Origin: Ligustrum vulgare
Taxonomy: Eukaryota > Streptophyta > Magnoliopsida > Lamiales > Oleaceae
Length of the DNA: 64,000 bases
Direction: 5' to 3'
Assembly (NCBI GenBank): GCA_963555705.1
Contig: OY743190.1
Coordinates: forward strand, 19,165,491 to 19,229,490
Shown here: in pieces, positions 41,335 to 53,135 of the stretch
Numbering within the stretch: position 1 is the stretch's first letter
How the letters are laid out: every line of letters starts with the position of its first letter
Program-made: the position numbers and the translations under genes
The notes under the pieces: model-generated
Databases searched by the model: none
What the model saw: only the letters and a program-made list of their open reading frames with translations
Told to the model about the DNA's origin: nothing

Positions 41335-43770
41335 ATGGATTTAGGTGATCCTTCATTTAAGTGTGCCTTCTGCAAGGCTTATTATTGGTTTGATGAAAGG
41401 GTGGATAAGCGTTATAAAACCTGTCGTAATCCCAGGTTTTCTTTGTGTTGTATGCAAGGAAAAGTTAATATTCCTCTCATGGAAGATCCTCCTATCATTA
41501 TGAAAGAACTATTATATGGCCATAATGAAAGGAGCAAGAATTTTGTTGATAATATTCGGACTTACAACATGATGTTTTCTTTCACTTCAATGGGGGGTAA
41601 AGTAGATCATGGTATTAATGATGGAAGAGGGCCTCCTGTCTTTAGATTACATGGTCAAAATTGCCATAAGATTGGGACTCTATTGCCTGTTGATGGATCT
41701 GCGCCACAATTTGCTCAACTTTACATTGTTGATACCTCGAACGAGGTTCAAAACAGGAAAATGGCTGTAGGGTATGAATACCATATTTTATTTATATTTT
41801 TTTTTCTTTTGTTACATTTAATTATGTTTTCATTATCTAACCTCAAATTTTTTTTTCTTTTTTTCCCCCCAATTAGGGATGATTTAAGAAATTCAAGATT
41901 GCATGATAATATTGTTTCTGATCTAAATGATATGCTTGACAAGCATAACAATTTAGTGAAGCATTTTAGGTCGGTTAGAGAAAAAATGCTTGAGGAAAAC
42001 ACTGTTAATGTAAGATCGAAGCTTATTGGTCGACGAGGTACCGACGATAGGCGTTATGACATGCCTATCGTTGATGAAATAGCCGGTTTGATTGTTGGTG
42101 ATTTTGATACCCAACCTAGATACAGAGATATTATAATTGAGCCACGTGGAGGATCATTACAGCGGATTAGTGAGGTTCATCCTCTTTATTTGCCTTTACA
42201 ATATCCATTGCTTTTTATATATGGCCAAGACGGCTATAGGGATGACGTTCCCCTTAATGGATTGGGTTCAAGCTCAACAGCAGGTCGAAATAAGCTGAGT
42301 ATTCGAGAATTCTTCGCTTTTCGAATACAAGAGAGAGATGGTGAATCTCCACACATCTTATTTTCCAGGCGTTTATTACAACAGTTCTTGGTAGATGCTT
42401 ACACAATGGTGGAATCGTCACGTTTGTATTATATACGGTCTCACCAAAAGGAGTTGAGGTGTGAGTTGTATAATCGCTTGCAAGAAGCGTTATTGAGAGG
42501 TGAGACGGATGCTGCTGCTTAGGGTTTAAGGGTATATCTGCCTCCTACCTTTACTGGTGGTCCACGATGGATGATCCAAAACTACCAGGATGCAATGGCT
42601 ATATGCAGATGGGCTGGATATCCTAATCTCTTTATAACATTCACATGTAACCCAAAGTGGCCAGAAATTGTTCGATTTGTTGATAATAAAGGATTGAAGG
42701 CTGAAGATCGCCCTGATATAGTTTGGAGATTTTTTAAGATGAAGTTGGATCTTCTGATTAAAGATTTGCGTGGCGGAAATGTATTCGGGGTGGTACGATC
42801 AGGTCCGCCATATATTACCCTTAAAATTTAAAATTTTATGTAGCTATGTATACTATTGAGTTCCAGAAGTGTGGATTACCGCACGCTCATATTCTTCTAT
42901 GGTTGGAAAAGTATACGAGTTATCCCAGTGGCGACGACATAGATAAGTTCATATCAGCTGAGATTCCTGATGAGTTGAAGGATCCAAGCTATTATGTTGC
43001 TGTTAGAGATTTCATGATGCATGGTCCATGCGGCGTCTTGAGGAGTAATTCACCTTGCATGACTAATGGGCAATGTACAAAGCATTTTCCAAAAGGTTTC
43101 ACCGAAACTACCGCTGTTGCAGAAGATGGATATCCTGTTTATAGACGACGAGATAATGGCTCTTCTGTAAAGAAAAATGGTTTTGATCTCGACAATAGGT
43201 ATGTAGTTCCTCACAATCGGTACTTTTTGCTTAAGTACGGAGCTCATATAAATGTTGAATGGTGTAATCAGTCGAGGTCCATTAAGTATCTCTTCAAGTA
43301 TGTTCACAAGGGCAATGATCGCATCACAGCGGCTTTTTACCAAACAGCTGATGATGATGGTTCGAGCAGATGTGTGGATGAGATTAAAATGTTCTACGAC
43401 TGTAGATATTTATCTGCATGTGAGGCTACTTGGAGGTTGTTCAGCTTTGACCTTCACTATAGGGATACACCTGTTGAGCGGTTGTCTTTTCACCTTCCCG
43501 ATGAACAAAGAGTATACTTTTCTGGTGAAGATCATATCGAAAATGTGATGAGTAGACCTGCTATTAAACACAGTATGTTTGTTGCTTGGATGGAGGCTAA
43601 TAAGAAGTTCCCTGATGCTAGGGAATTAACTTATGCAGAGTTCCCTATGAAGTTCGTGTGGGACAGTAAAAAAAGAGAATGGCAGCCACGACAACGTGGT
43701 TTTTCAATTGGTAGAATATATTACGTTCCTCCTGGAAAAGGGGAGCTCTACAATTTGAGAACTTTGTTGA
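41335..43770 (+). pseudogene. Helitron RepHel part 1: N-terminus and Rep nuclease
   Basis: Starts MDLGDPSFKC, with a Cys-rich N-terminus (CAFCKAYYWF, SLCCMQGKVNIPL). A 105-bp intron (41772-41876, GTATGA...ATTAG) has no stop and keeps frame if retained. The Helitron-like N domain (FRLHGQNCHKIG) is followed by a TAG at 42520-42522 where relatives read through. Then FTGGPRWMIQNYQDAMAICR, FITFTCNPKWPEI and the Rep HUH motif in GLPHAHILLWL (about 42875-42905). The Rep tyrosine region IKYLFKYVHKG follows near 43280-43310. A further break lies at 42829-42845. The HUH and tyrosine residues that nick and join DNA in rolling-circle transposition are present, but the chain cannot be translated in one piece. 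It is cut at 43770 by the inserted LTR. Confidence 0.92.
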
Positions 43771-43774
43771 CTAT
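43770..43774. repeat. TSD of nested LTR (left copy, ACTAT)
   Basis: ACTAT here and at 47347-47351 flank the inserted LTR. Removing the insert and one copy rejoins the RepHel frame (LTIV then RGPTNYEDI). Confidence 0.9.
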
Positions 43775-44460
43775 TGTAGCGCCCCGAGTTCCGTATACCC
43801 GATTCACTACGTCATTTTCTGTCTAAATTTTTCGAATAATATTTTTGCGGAAGAAATAATTGAAATTCATTTTTGGCAACATTAAATAAACTGTAATGGC
43901 CGCTAAAATTGAAAACATTTATGAAACCATTTGAAATAGTAAATCGAACCATTAATATTGTAAAGAAATTGCCAATATCATAATTTCTCAAATAAATGAA
44001 CTTCTCTAAATTATTCGATTGTTTGGAAAATACGGAAATCATTAACGTCAAACTTTCAACCGTTCAACGATTATTGCCACCATCATTCATCGCTCGCCAC
44101 CGTCTCCGAAATCTGCAAAACTGTTAAAAAGTAGGGTGAGTATTTCATGGGGGAAATACTCAGTAGACTCATCGCAAATTAATTTAATTTATAAGATGAT
44201 TAAACACATAAATCCCGGCTCTTTATAAAACGGGCATTGATAGAGCTTCTTTATAAAACTGCTCTTGATAAAACTCATATTGTGCATTACAGCACGGGAC
44301 ATATTTTACAAATCATAGGCTCTTTGAAAATAGCTCTTTGAAAACAGCTCTTTGAAAACCATATACTTATAAAAACATTTTAATTATGTCAAGCATAATT
44401 TCTTTTGAAAGCATAACATAAGATAGGATTTAAATCCTCATAAACATAAATAGACACAAG

Positions 44461-44870
44461 AACTTTACCGAACTTAGGTGGCAAGAATTCTTATGCAGTA
44501 AAATCATAATAACAGTAAGTTTTCATCATAACATAGGATAATATCGAAATCCTCATAAACATAGAATTTTACCGAACTTAGGTGGCAAGAATTCTTATGT
44601 AGTAAGTCATAATAACAGTAAGATCATAATAACAGTAAGTATACGAAAACATAATTCATGAAATTCATAGGGATCATTTCCATCATAACATAAGATAGGA
44701 TCGAAATCCTCATAAACATACGCGACAGGAATTTTACCGAACTTAGGTGGTAAATCCTCATAAACATATGGAAAGGCAGGAATTTTACCGAACTTAGGTG
44801 GTAAATCCTCATAAACTTATGGAGACACAGAATTCTACCGAACTTAGGTGGTAAGAATTCTTATGTGCAT
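44461..44870. repeat. Tandem repeats around TACCGAACTTAGGTGG
   Basis: The phrase TACCGAACTTAGGTGG occurs at least five times with variable spacing (about 105 bp, then about 58 bp), each followed by GTAAATCCTCATAAAC or CAAGAATTCTTATG. It belongs to the nested LTR. Confidence 0.85.
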
Positions 44871-45174
44871 AGCAATGATCCAAAACATATAAAACATTAT
44901 CGTAAAAACATAGGGTATACTTACTTTTCATAAAAACATAAGGTATATTTACCTTTCATAAAAACATACTTGTTTTTCTTGAAAATTGACTTTCACAAGT
45001 CACATGACATTTATATGAAATCATAATTTAAATCAATTAATAAGTGCGAGTCTACCTCAAATCCGACGAGTGCAAAGTTGAGCGGGAATGACTTCAATTT
45101 CTTTTAAATTCTCCGTACGCTTCGTCTTAGCCAATAAGTCACTTTAGTCTATCGAATATATAGTTCAAAATGAT

Positions 45175-45480
45175 AAATTATAATTTGAGGACTAAAATTG
45201 ATGTTTTGAAAGTTGAGGGACTAAAATGAATACTTTTGAAAGTTCAGGGACTAAAATAGATACTTTGAAAGTTGAGGGATTAAATTGAATACTTTTGATA
45301 GTTGAGGGACTCAAATGAATACTTTTGAAACTTGAGCTTAAAATCAAATAAAGTAAATTAGCAGGGACTGAAATGATAAGTTTAAAAGCTGAAAGGACTG
45401 AAATAAAACCTTTTTAAAACATAGGGACTGAATTGAAAGGCTTTTAAAACTTCAGGGACCAAGCTGTAATTTCTGAAAGT
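45175..45480. repeat. Array of about 32-bp repeats (GGGACTAAAATG type)
   Basis: Eight or nine imperfect units of the form GAGGGACTAAAATGAATAC + TTTTGAAAGTT. Similar phrases occur at 1-290 and 20390-20690 in sister LTRs, so the array is a family feature. Confidence 0.85.
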
Positions 45481-47346
45481 TAAATATAATATCAAATATA
45501 TCTTCTCTTCTCATTCAGATCGAAGAGAGAGAGAGAGACCACACAGAGAGGCGGAGGCGACGATTCAAGCCAAATCCGACCTTCAGCCGGTGACTCGCCG
45601 GCGCAACACCGGTAGCAAGGTGGCGGTGAGTGGCGGTTAAAGGTTTTGAGAGTATTGGGTGAGAGTTTGTGTGCGAACCGGGGCTGGATTCGAAGCTAGG
45701 GTTCGCGATGATACTCCGGCGGAAATTCAGCGATGGTTTAAGGTAGGTATTTGGTACTCTATTTCTTGGGTTTTTGGGGTTTTGATTTTGGGTTGCGATT
45801 TGGAGTTGGGTTTGATGTTTTGGATCGGAGGTTAGGTGGTGATGATTCTGGGTAGTAGGCTGGTGGTAGTGTTGTAGGTAGAGGTTAATTGGTGGTCCAG
45901 CTGTGAGCTGCAGGCGGCTGGAATGGTTGCTGGAAGTGGGATTGCAGTTGATTTGGTTGGTTGCAGTGGTGAATTGCAGAGGCAGGGAAAAAGTGTGCTT
46001 GGTGGTGTTGCTGTGGTTTGGGTGGTGATTGGCCGGTTTGAAGTTGAGGCGTGATGGAGGTTGGCTGTTGAAAATGAAAGCTGGCCATGAGTGATCTAAT
46101 ACAGATTGGTGTTGATTGATGATGATGATTAAGATTGTTTGATTTGGAGATCAAAATGGTGATAAACGAAATGGGAGGTGGTGATGCTGCTAATGATGAT
46201 TGGTTGAGTTTCAGACAAATGGAAATTTGATTCAGATGATGGTTGCTTGTTCATGATTCAATTGGCGTTGAAAAAGCTGCAGGGTGCCAACTGATGATGA
46301 ATGATTTTGGTTGGTTTCTGATCGTGATGAAAATGTGGATTGGAGATGGAGGTTTGGATTCAAATGGCTGCTTGATAGTGGTAGCTAGATGGTTTAGATG
46401 CAAGATACGAATATGGTGGTGATGATGGCAGATTGCTGGTTGGTTTGATGGTAGTTGGAGTGTTTAAACGCAGTAGCTGTGGTGATTTGATATGGCAACG
46501 GTTTTGGAGGTATGACTGGATTAGAACGGAGTTGAGGAAATTGGGCAGTGATGAATTTCCGGTGGTGATCTGATTGGCAGCTTCTATGTTGATGGTAATT
46601 GTATAGAAAATGGTTGCAGTGATGGAATTCCTGTGGTGGTGGTGGTGATGAAGATGATGATGTGAATTTGAATTGTAGACAGTGGAGCTGAAATGGTTGC
46701 AGATTGGGATTGAAGTATTGTTGCTTGTCATTAGAGCTGCTGGTGGTGGAGGAGATGATTTCTTGAATTCATGATAATTGGTCTGATATGTATAAAGAGA
46801 AGCATCTTTCTTGCTGGAAAGATGGTTTTTTGTAAAATAATATGGTGGAGAATATCATGATTTGGAGGGGTGGTGATGATAATGATGATGCTTGTATAAT
46901 GTGATGAAAAGGAGTATAAAGAGAAAGCAAAACGTGTGAAATAAAATTTTGATTATGATAAGAATTGGACTAACTTTGATTAAGAAATGTATTTAAAACA
47001 GATATATTTTGGACTGAAAATAAATCTGAGAATGGATGAATTTTGAGATAAAAATTGAATTACATATTTTGGACTTAAAATAATTTAATAAGGAATATTG
47101 TTGGGATATTTTAATAAATTTGGAATTCAAAATGATTTTGAAAATAATACTTTGAATAAATAATTAAAATAACATAATTTTAGAAATTCGGATTTTAATT
47201 TAAAATCGAACAAATTCGATATTTCTTGACTTGGCTAGACGAATCCGTCGCGGCGTTAACTTCAAAATAATAGGTGAAATAGTAGCGATACAATTTTCTA
47301 AATATTAAAATAATTATTTATTGCATAAAAATTCTGGGTCGCTATA

Positions 47347-47638
47347 ACTATAGTTCGAGGTCCGACAAACTATGAAGATATTAAAAGTGTAAATGGTGTT
47401 ATACATGAAACTTTTAGAGATCCATGCTATACACTAGGATTATTGGATGATGACAAAGAGTACATTGATGGTATTATTGAGGCCAGTCATTGGGGTTCAG
47501 CGCAATCTTTGAGAAGTCTCTATGCAACCCTATTAGTTTCGGATTCCCTGTCCCGTCCAGAATGTGTTTGAATGAATTGTTGGGAGTACATGTCAGATGA
47601 TATATTGTATCGACGCAGGTCATCATTGGGAAATCAAG
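47347..47638 (+). pseudogene. Helitron RepHel part 2 (linker)
   Basis: The frame resumes after the LTR with RGPTNYEDIKSVNGVIHETF, LGLLDDDKEYIDGI and EASHWGSA, the conserved segment between Rep and helicase. A TGA at 47569-47571 replaces the usual Trp codon (before MNCWEYMSDDIL). A GT-AG intron follows (47639-47761), joining CAAG to GTTTGGAGCTG in frame. Confidence 0.88.
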
Positions 47639-47761
47639 GTAATTTTATGTTGTGAATTTGTTAGGGTATATAAAAATTATATTGTATTTCTTAATTTGCC
47701 TTCTTATAGTAATTTAGTAGTTTATAATAATTCTTTATATATTACAATACTTTTAAATTAG

Positions 47762-49422
47762 GTTTGGAGCTGACTGGTGAGCAAATTCAAAATTATGCTT
47801 TGTTAGAGATTGAGAATATTTTGCGTAGTAGAGGTAGGACCCTTAGGGATTACCCGTCGATGCCATTTCCGTCTGTTGTTGATGATTCATTATCATGCAA
47901 CCAACTTATATGCGATGAATTAGCATATGATAGAGCTTATTTGTCAGATGAGCTCAAGAGGTTTGTGGGTCTTTTAACAGATGAACAGAGGGATGTTTAT
48001 GAGACAATAATGGCATCTGTAAATTCTGGTAAGGGTGGTGTATTCTTCCTTTATGGATATGGAGGTACGGGAAAGACTTTTGTTTGGAATACTCTATCTG
48101 CTGCTTTACGGTCGAGAGGAGATATAGTTCTTAATGTTGCTTCCAGTGGTATAGCACCCCTTCTTTTGCCTTCTGGTCGGACTGCTCATTCAAGATTTGC
48201 TATCCCTCTGAACCTTGATGAAAATTCAACATGCAATATTAGACAGGGCAGCCCACTTGCAGAACTGATTTCAAGGACAAAGCTTATAATATGGGATGAA
48301 GCACCCATGATGAATAAATTTTGCTTTGAAGCGCTTGACAGGAGTATGAGAGATATATTAAGGTTCGACAATCCCAATAGCTCAGAACAACCATTTGGAG
48401 GAAAGACGGTTGTCTTTGGTGGAGATTTTCGACAAATTCTTCCGGTTGTTCCAAAAGGCACCAGGCAAGATATTGTTCGGGCAACCATAAATTCATCTTA
48501 TTTGTGGCAGCATTGCAAGGTGTTGCGGTTGACAAAAAACATGAGGCTTCAACATATGGTGCACATTGATCATGTTAAAGACTTAAAAGCTTTTTCTGAT
48601 TGGATGTCAAGCATCGGCGATGGCACGACAGATGGGGACAATGATGGTAACACTGAAGTTGATATTCCAACTGATTTATTGATTGATTCAACGGAAGATC
48701 CAGTTAGATCTATAGTTGAAAGCACATACCCATCATTCTCTGGCAACGTATGTGATGCATCTTACCTGCAAGGAAGGGCAATACTGGCACCAAGAAATGA
48801 TGATGTTGATAATGTTAATGAGTATATGGTCTCAATGGTTAATACCGACGAGAGGACGTACTTAAGTGCTGATGTTGTGTGCCGAACAGAGGGAAGTGGT
48901 ACTTTGTTTGAAAATATACATTCAACTGAATTTTTGAACAATATAAGATGTTCTGGTATTCCCAACCATAAGTTGAAACTCAAAGTTGGAGTTCCTGTAA
49001 TGCTTTTGAGGAATGTCGATCATACCCAGGGCCTGTGCAATGGAACAAGGTTAATAATTACGAGGCTTGGTGATCATGTTCTGGAAGGTCAAATTTTATC
49101 TGGAAGTAATGCAGGTCATAAGTTTTTCATTCCAAGAATGTCATTGAGCCCCTCTGATTCTAGGATTCCTGTGAGATTTCAAAGGAGGCAATTTCCATTG
49201 ACTGTGTCCTATGCAATGACCATAAATAAAAGTCAGGGTCAATCACTTTCGAATGTTGGCCTTCTTCTTAAGAGACCTGTTTTCACTCATGGACAGCTTT
49301 ATGTTGCGATTTCTAGGGTTACCAGTCGTTTGGGTTTGAAAATGTTGATTTATGATAAAGAAGGAAGATCTACTAATTCAACAACAAATGTTGTTTACAA
49401 GGAAGTTTTCCAGAATTTGTAG
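47762..49422 (+). pseudogene. Helitron RepHel part 3: PIF1-like helicase
   Basis: 553 codons open to a TAG at 49420-49422, with no lesion seen. Walker A is FLYGYGGTGKTFVW, motif II IIWDEAPM, motif III FGGDFRQILPVV, then GVPVMLLRNVD and, at the C-terminus, YAMTINKSQGQSL and LYVAISRVTSR. These are the SF1 PIF1 helicase motifs found in eukaryotic Helitrons; the helicase unwinds DNA during rolling-circle transposition. The upstream parts are broken, so it is classed as part of a pseudogene, although this domain alone could still be expressed. Confidence 0.93.
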
Positions 49423-49527
49423 TAATGTTTATAATACTTATATTGACGTCAAATTTAATTGTAATTGATCTTAATAAGTCGTTCGTTTATTATTCAGACA
49501 CAGTTTCTTTATCCAGACATTTCTTCT

Positions 49528-49553
49528 CGTGCATCGCACGGGTGATTCACTAG
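49528..49553 (+). other. Helitron 1 3' terminus (hairpin plus CTAG)
   Basis: CGTGC-ATC-GCACG stem-loop about 12 bp before the terminal CTAG, followed by T; near-identical to 60740-60767. Confidence 0.9.
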
Positions 49554-51160
49554 TAATATATAAAAGTAGCTGTGTTTTGACGGGAAAACTCAGCTTTTAT
49601 TGTCTTCACACTGTTACTACTTTTGACCAATGATGGAATGATGCTTAATTATAAAGAATTTTTACGGAGAATTGTTTTACTTATTTATGTTTGCTTATCC
49701 CTACTATATATAAAGTTCACTTCATTATTACTATTCATAAGGACGAAAAACAACGCTTTTAGGCCAAAGTGAAACACGCGTTCTCTTATTTTCTCTTTGG
49801 TCTGTACAGAGAGACGATTTCTTGCTTTCAAAAAGAAAACGCAGAAGCCAGCTTCATTTCCGTCTCTTGCACCACTCTCGCGGCGTTTCCAGATGGTTCT
49901 CGTCACTGGGGAAAAATCAAACAGAGGCTAGCACCATTTCTTTCTCGGTTTCACAGGTTCACTACTCTTCCCCGCGTTTCCAGAAGCTTCTGGCCACGGT
50001 TACGATTTTTACCCTCTTTCGTAGTCGCCGGTTAGTTTCTTCCTTTCCCTCTTTTTTTGTTGTTTTTGTAATGTATATTGTGTAGAGATCTATGATTTTT
50101 TTGGGTTTGGGGTCCGACATCAAAATCTCCAACGGGTTGTTTCGAATCGAAATATTTTTTCTTCAGTGTATAGTATGTTTTCTGGGTGTTGAACTTTGTT
50201 CTTCGAGGCAAAACCAATTTTAATAGCTTACTACCTTCTCCAATCGCGAGTTCTTCATGATCGGGGCTAGCTGATTTTTGAGGTTTTGTTGGATTTCGGT
50301 AATATAGGTTCTCTTCAACTAATATTTTCAGCCTTATTTCTCTGATTTGGGTTCTTCCAGGTCTGGGTTCGCGGTCTACTGTTCATTCGAGAATGAAATT
50401 TCTATTGGAAAGAGTTTTGAGCTTTAGGTATTATTCTTCCTATTTTTATTATTCAATGATTTCATTTTTATGTGACTTTAGCAAGTTTTGGAGGACTGTA
50501 GGTGATTGATCTCTGTTATTCTTTACTTTTTTATTGTAATCTAGCTATTGTTTTCTTGAATCTTGACTCAATTTGCCTTTAAATTATATCCAAGATGATT
50601 TGCTGTCCATCCCTCGAGCACCCAATTTTGGAGAATCAGGTTTAGAACTTCTACCTCGCCCGGGATAACGACTTCGATCTTGTTTGTAGTTATAGGTTTT
50701 GCAGTTGAAGCTCATAGGTGATCTGCCATATTTCATATTCATGGGATTTGATGATGATTTTTGAAATGGGGCAGAAATGCACCGCAATGCTCACGTCATC
50801 AGTATGCTTGTTTTTGAGTTGTACATGATAATTGTTAGCAAAATTATATGAAGACTTGACTTTTCGATGGAAACCAATTCCATATATATTAACTGTAGTG
50901 TTTTATTGAAAATGAGTGATTGTTGGAATCCTTCAGCAATTTGTTAAATAGGACTACTGCAAGAAACTTTCGTAGGTCTATTGGAATATTAATGCTAAGA
51001 AATCCAGATATATTTGTTTTGCTTTGTATGCTAAATTATCCAGATTTACTTCCACAACCTTTCTTACGACTTTTGCCTTTTTTTCTTTTTTTAAATGGCG
51101 GTAAAGTTATCAGGATTTTCATTTTAACTTCCGTATTGATTTTGTAATCTTTCTGGACAG

Positions 51161-51204
51161 GATGGAGAACTCCAAAACTTGATGGAACAAGATTATGATA
51201 TAGG
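51161..51204 (+). pseudogene. Captured exon, unidentified (44 bp)
   Basis: Flanked by acceptor TTTCTGGACAG and donor GTAAGC; reads DGELQNLMEQDYDIG. The parent gene is not recognised. Confidence 0.4.
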
Positions 51205-51479
51205 GTAAGCCGTATTTTTCTTATTTTCTTGCTTAGTGGTTTTATTTTTACTAAGCTGGTCTATTAGGATATTCTATGTATGTACTATGGGTTTAACGTA
51301 GTGTTGTTTCCCAATTTTAGGAACCAGACAAAATTCTTGCACTTTTGTAAAGAGATGAACTATAAATGGAGGAGGAGAGTTGGAAGTTCTATCGAGAAAA
51401 ATAATTTATGGGGTTGACAGAATACTAGAAATCAATTTATTAGTCGAGAATTACGGGGTAGTTATCTTACGGAATCTTC

Positions 51480-51523
51480 TTAATATTTTTTAGTGGTAAA
51501 GATTTACCACTAAAAAATATTAA
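51480..51523. repeat. Perfect 44-nt hairpin
   Basis: Two 21-nt arms around TTTTTTAGTGGTAAA and its complement, separated only by GA, inside the gene-fragment Helitron. It could be a stem-loop or a target of structure-driven breakage. Confidence 0.85.
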
Positions 51524-52266
51524 AGATTTTGTCCGATAGAGTGCAAGGTAAATAGATTATCATTTTCATTATCTATATGTAGTTATCAGGTTTGTCATTT
51601 GTTCCTTATGTTGCAGGAAAAGCAGTCGAACGTCATATAATCTTTTGCTAGACACATCCCAATTTGCCTCGGACCCATCACTAAGATTCCTATTTGGACC
51701 GGTGTTTTCGTGAGCCCCCTTCTCTATCTGCCAATTTTATTTTTGGTTTGAATTATAGATGCTAAGATGCTCGGTGTCTTCCTGAAATTGATAATCTAGC
51801 ATCTGTTGGGTCGGATTCTAGCTTATATGAGGATTGCTTAAGTATTGATAAGTTATGGGTATTCGTAGAGAATAAATTGAGGTTGAAAAAATATAGTCTG
51901 AAATTCATGACTTTTGCTGGACACACACAACAATATGAGTTGCTAGGGAGAACACTATAAAGATATAATCTGGAGTTAGTACGAGGGATTTGTTATGATG
52001 ATCGATAAAGAATAAGAACGTAAGGCACTGTATTGATTTTTGTAATTGAAAAGGACATGTTTAGTTTTATTGAATTTTAAATGAATTTAAATCCTACCAG
52101 AGTTCTTATAAAAATGTATAAAGTGAAAGTTCACGGTTATGGCCATCTGCACAGTTTTTAGTATAGCTGTATTTTGATGTCTTAATTATTGATAAAAAAT
52201 AACTCTCTAAACTGCACTTGAGTGCTAAATACAACTACCAGATTATTGAAATTTTTCATTTTGCAG

Positions 52267-52386
52267 TTAAATGGCTTCTACTGCTGCTGGAAATTATGGA
52301 GTTCCTGATGTGGTGGTCTGGTGGATGGTTTCTTTTATGGCCGAGTCACTGAAATGACACCACGTGCACTGTTATATACTTACTCA
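52267..52386 (+). pseudogene. Captured exon, unidentified
   Basis: Begins after acceptor TTTTGCAG and contains ATGGCTTCTACTGCTGC. One frame reads MASTAAGNYGVPDVVV and another GGLVDGFFYGRVTEMTPRAL. A possible donor is CAT|GTATAT. I cannot name the parent gene. Confidence 0.35.
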
Positions 52387-52539
52387 TGTATATAATCTTT
52401 GGAACTCGAAAATTATTTACTTGGCTGATTTGCATCAAATACATCATTTATCACCTAAATGTAAGAACCCTTACATTAACTATTACAGGGAGTTATTTTG
52501 CATAAATGAAAGAAATCTGCATAAATAATAAAATTGCAG

Positions 52540-52602
52540 TTTACAGATCTATTTATCCAACCACTAGAACTCTTAACGGATGTGTTAGCAGCAATGGATC
52601 AG
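52540..52602 (+). pseudogene. Captured exon, unidentified (63 bp)
   Basis: Acceptor AAAATTGCAG and donor CAG|GTAATC frame a 63-bp segment. Possible readings are FTDLFIQPLELLTDVLAAMDQ-like or YRSIYPTTRTLNG; which is right depends on the phase of the upstream exon. Confidence 0.35.
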
Positions 52603-53068
52603 GTAATCATCTTTTCTCAATAAAATGATAATTTAGAGTAAAATCTATATACTACTAAAACATAAAAGATAAAATTCAAATTTTGATTTGGGTTCTCTTC
52701 ACTCTCCTGCAAGCGGTATTATATGGAGTGGATATTCTAACACTTGACATAGGATTAGGATCCGATTCACGGCCATAATATACTCTTACATTCTTATCAA
52801 AATTATTTTGTCATCTTTTCAGTGAAAAGTAAGAGTAATTTTTTTCCATCGTTCAGTGTAAAGTAAAAATAATTTTTTACCCTCTTATTTCTTACCGAAT
52901 TTTGACGTATGTAGACAAAAGTTTACTGTTCTGTGCCACCTGTAGGTGGCAGGTAAGATTTTCTACCTTTAGTATCTCAAGTGCTTGATGAAAAGCCTCA
53001 AAGAAAAATTACATTGCTTTGTAACTTTTTCAACTCCTTACTATATTATAGCTTTGATTGTTTCTCAG

Positions 53069-53135
53069 CATCATCTGATGCCGCCTTATGGGACTCCAGT
53101 TCCGTATCCAGCTTATAAGCTCCTGGGGGGTCATT
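53069..53135 (+). pseudogene. Captured exon fragment of a G-box-binding bZIP factor (GBF)
   Basis: After acceptor TTTCTCAG the frame reads HHLMPPYGTPVPYPA, the Pro-rich segment of plant GBF1-type bZIP proteins (multifunctional mosaic region). The next residues YKLLGG diverge where GBFs continue Y-P-P-G-G-V, as expected after point changes. The bZIP domain itself is not present. Confidence 0.65.

Larger units (their letters stand above)
43775..47346 (-). mobile_element. Solo LTR (TGTAGCG family) inside the Helitron gene
   Basis: 3572 bp running, on the minus strand, from TATAGCGACCC at 47346 to GGGGCGCTACA at 43775, flanked by the 5-bp TSD ACTAT. It shares all family blocks with 19025-21549: GGCTAGACGAATCC (about 47230), GGTGGTGATGATG stretch (45830-46900), CCGGCG block (45590-45625) and GA tract (45525). 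It is about 1 kb longer than the other intact copy, mainly through tandem repeats. No gene inside; the His- and Ser-rich frames at 45885-46731 are low complexity. Confidence 0.88.
39330..49553 (+). mobile_element. Helitron 1, autonomous type, inactivated
   Basis: The 3' end is clear: hairpin CGTGCATCGCACG (49528-49540), then GGTGATTCACTAG ending at 49553, followed by host T. The proposed 5' end is A|TCTATCTATATTATATATATC at 39330. About 6.6 kb remain once the nested 3.6-kb LTR is removed. It encodes one RepHel protein in three blocks: 41335-43770, 47347-47638 and 47762-49422. Two nonsense codons and the LTR insertion make it non-autonomous today. The 5' boundary is inferred; the 3' boundary is firm. 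Confidence 0.85.

Noticed and set aside
43050..43343. Minus-strand 97-codon ORF and similar ones at 48186-48535
   Set aside because: Antisense shadows of the Helitron Rep and helicase coding sequence.
44461..44870. Spaced repeats that could suggest a CRISPR-like array
   Set aside because: Plant nuclear DNA; repeats are imperfect, spacers are themselves repetitive, and the array lies inside an LTR.
45885..46731. Minus-strand frames of 89 and 123 codons rich in His, Gln, Ser
   Set aside because: Low-complexity GGTGGTGATGATG stretch of the nested LTR, matching non-coding DNA in other copies.
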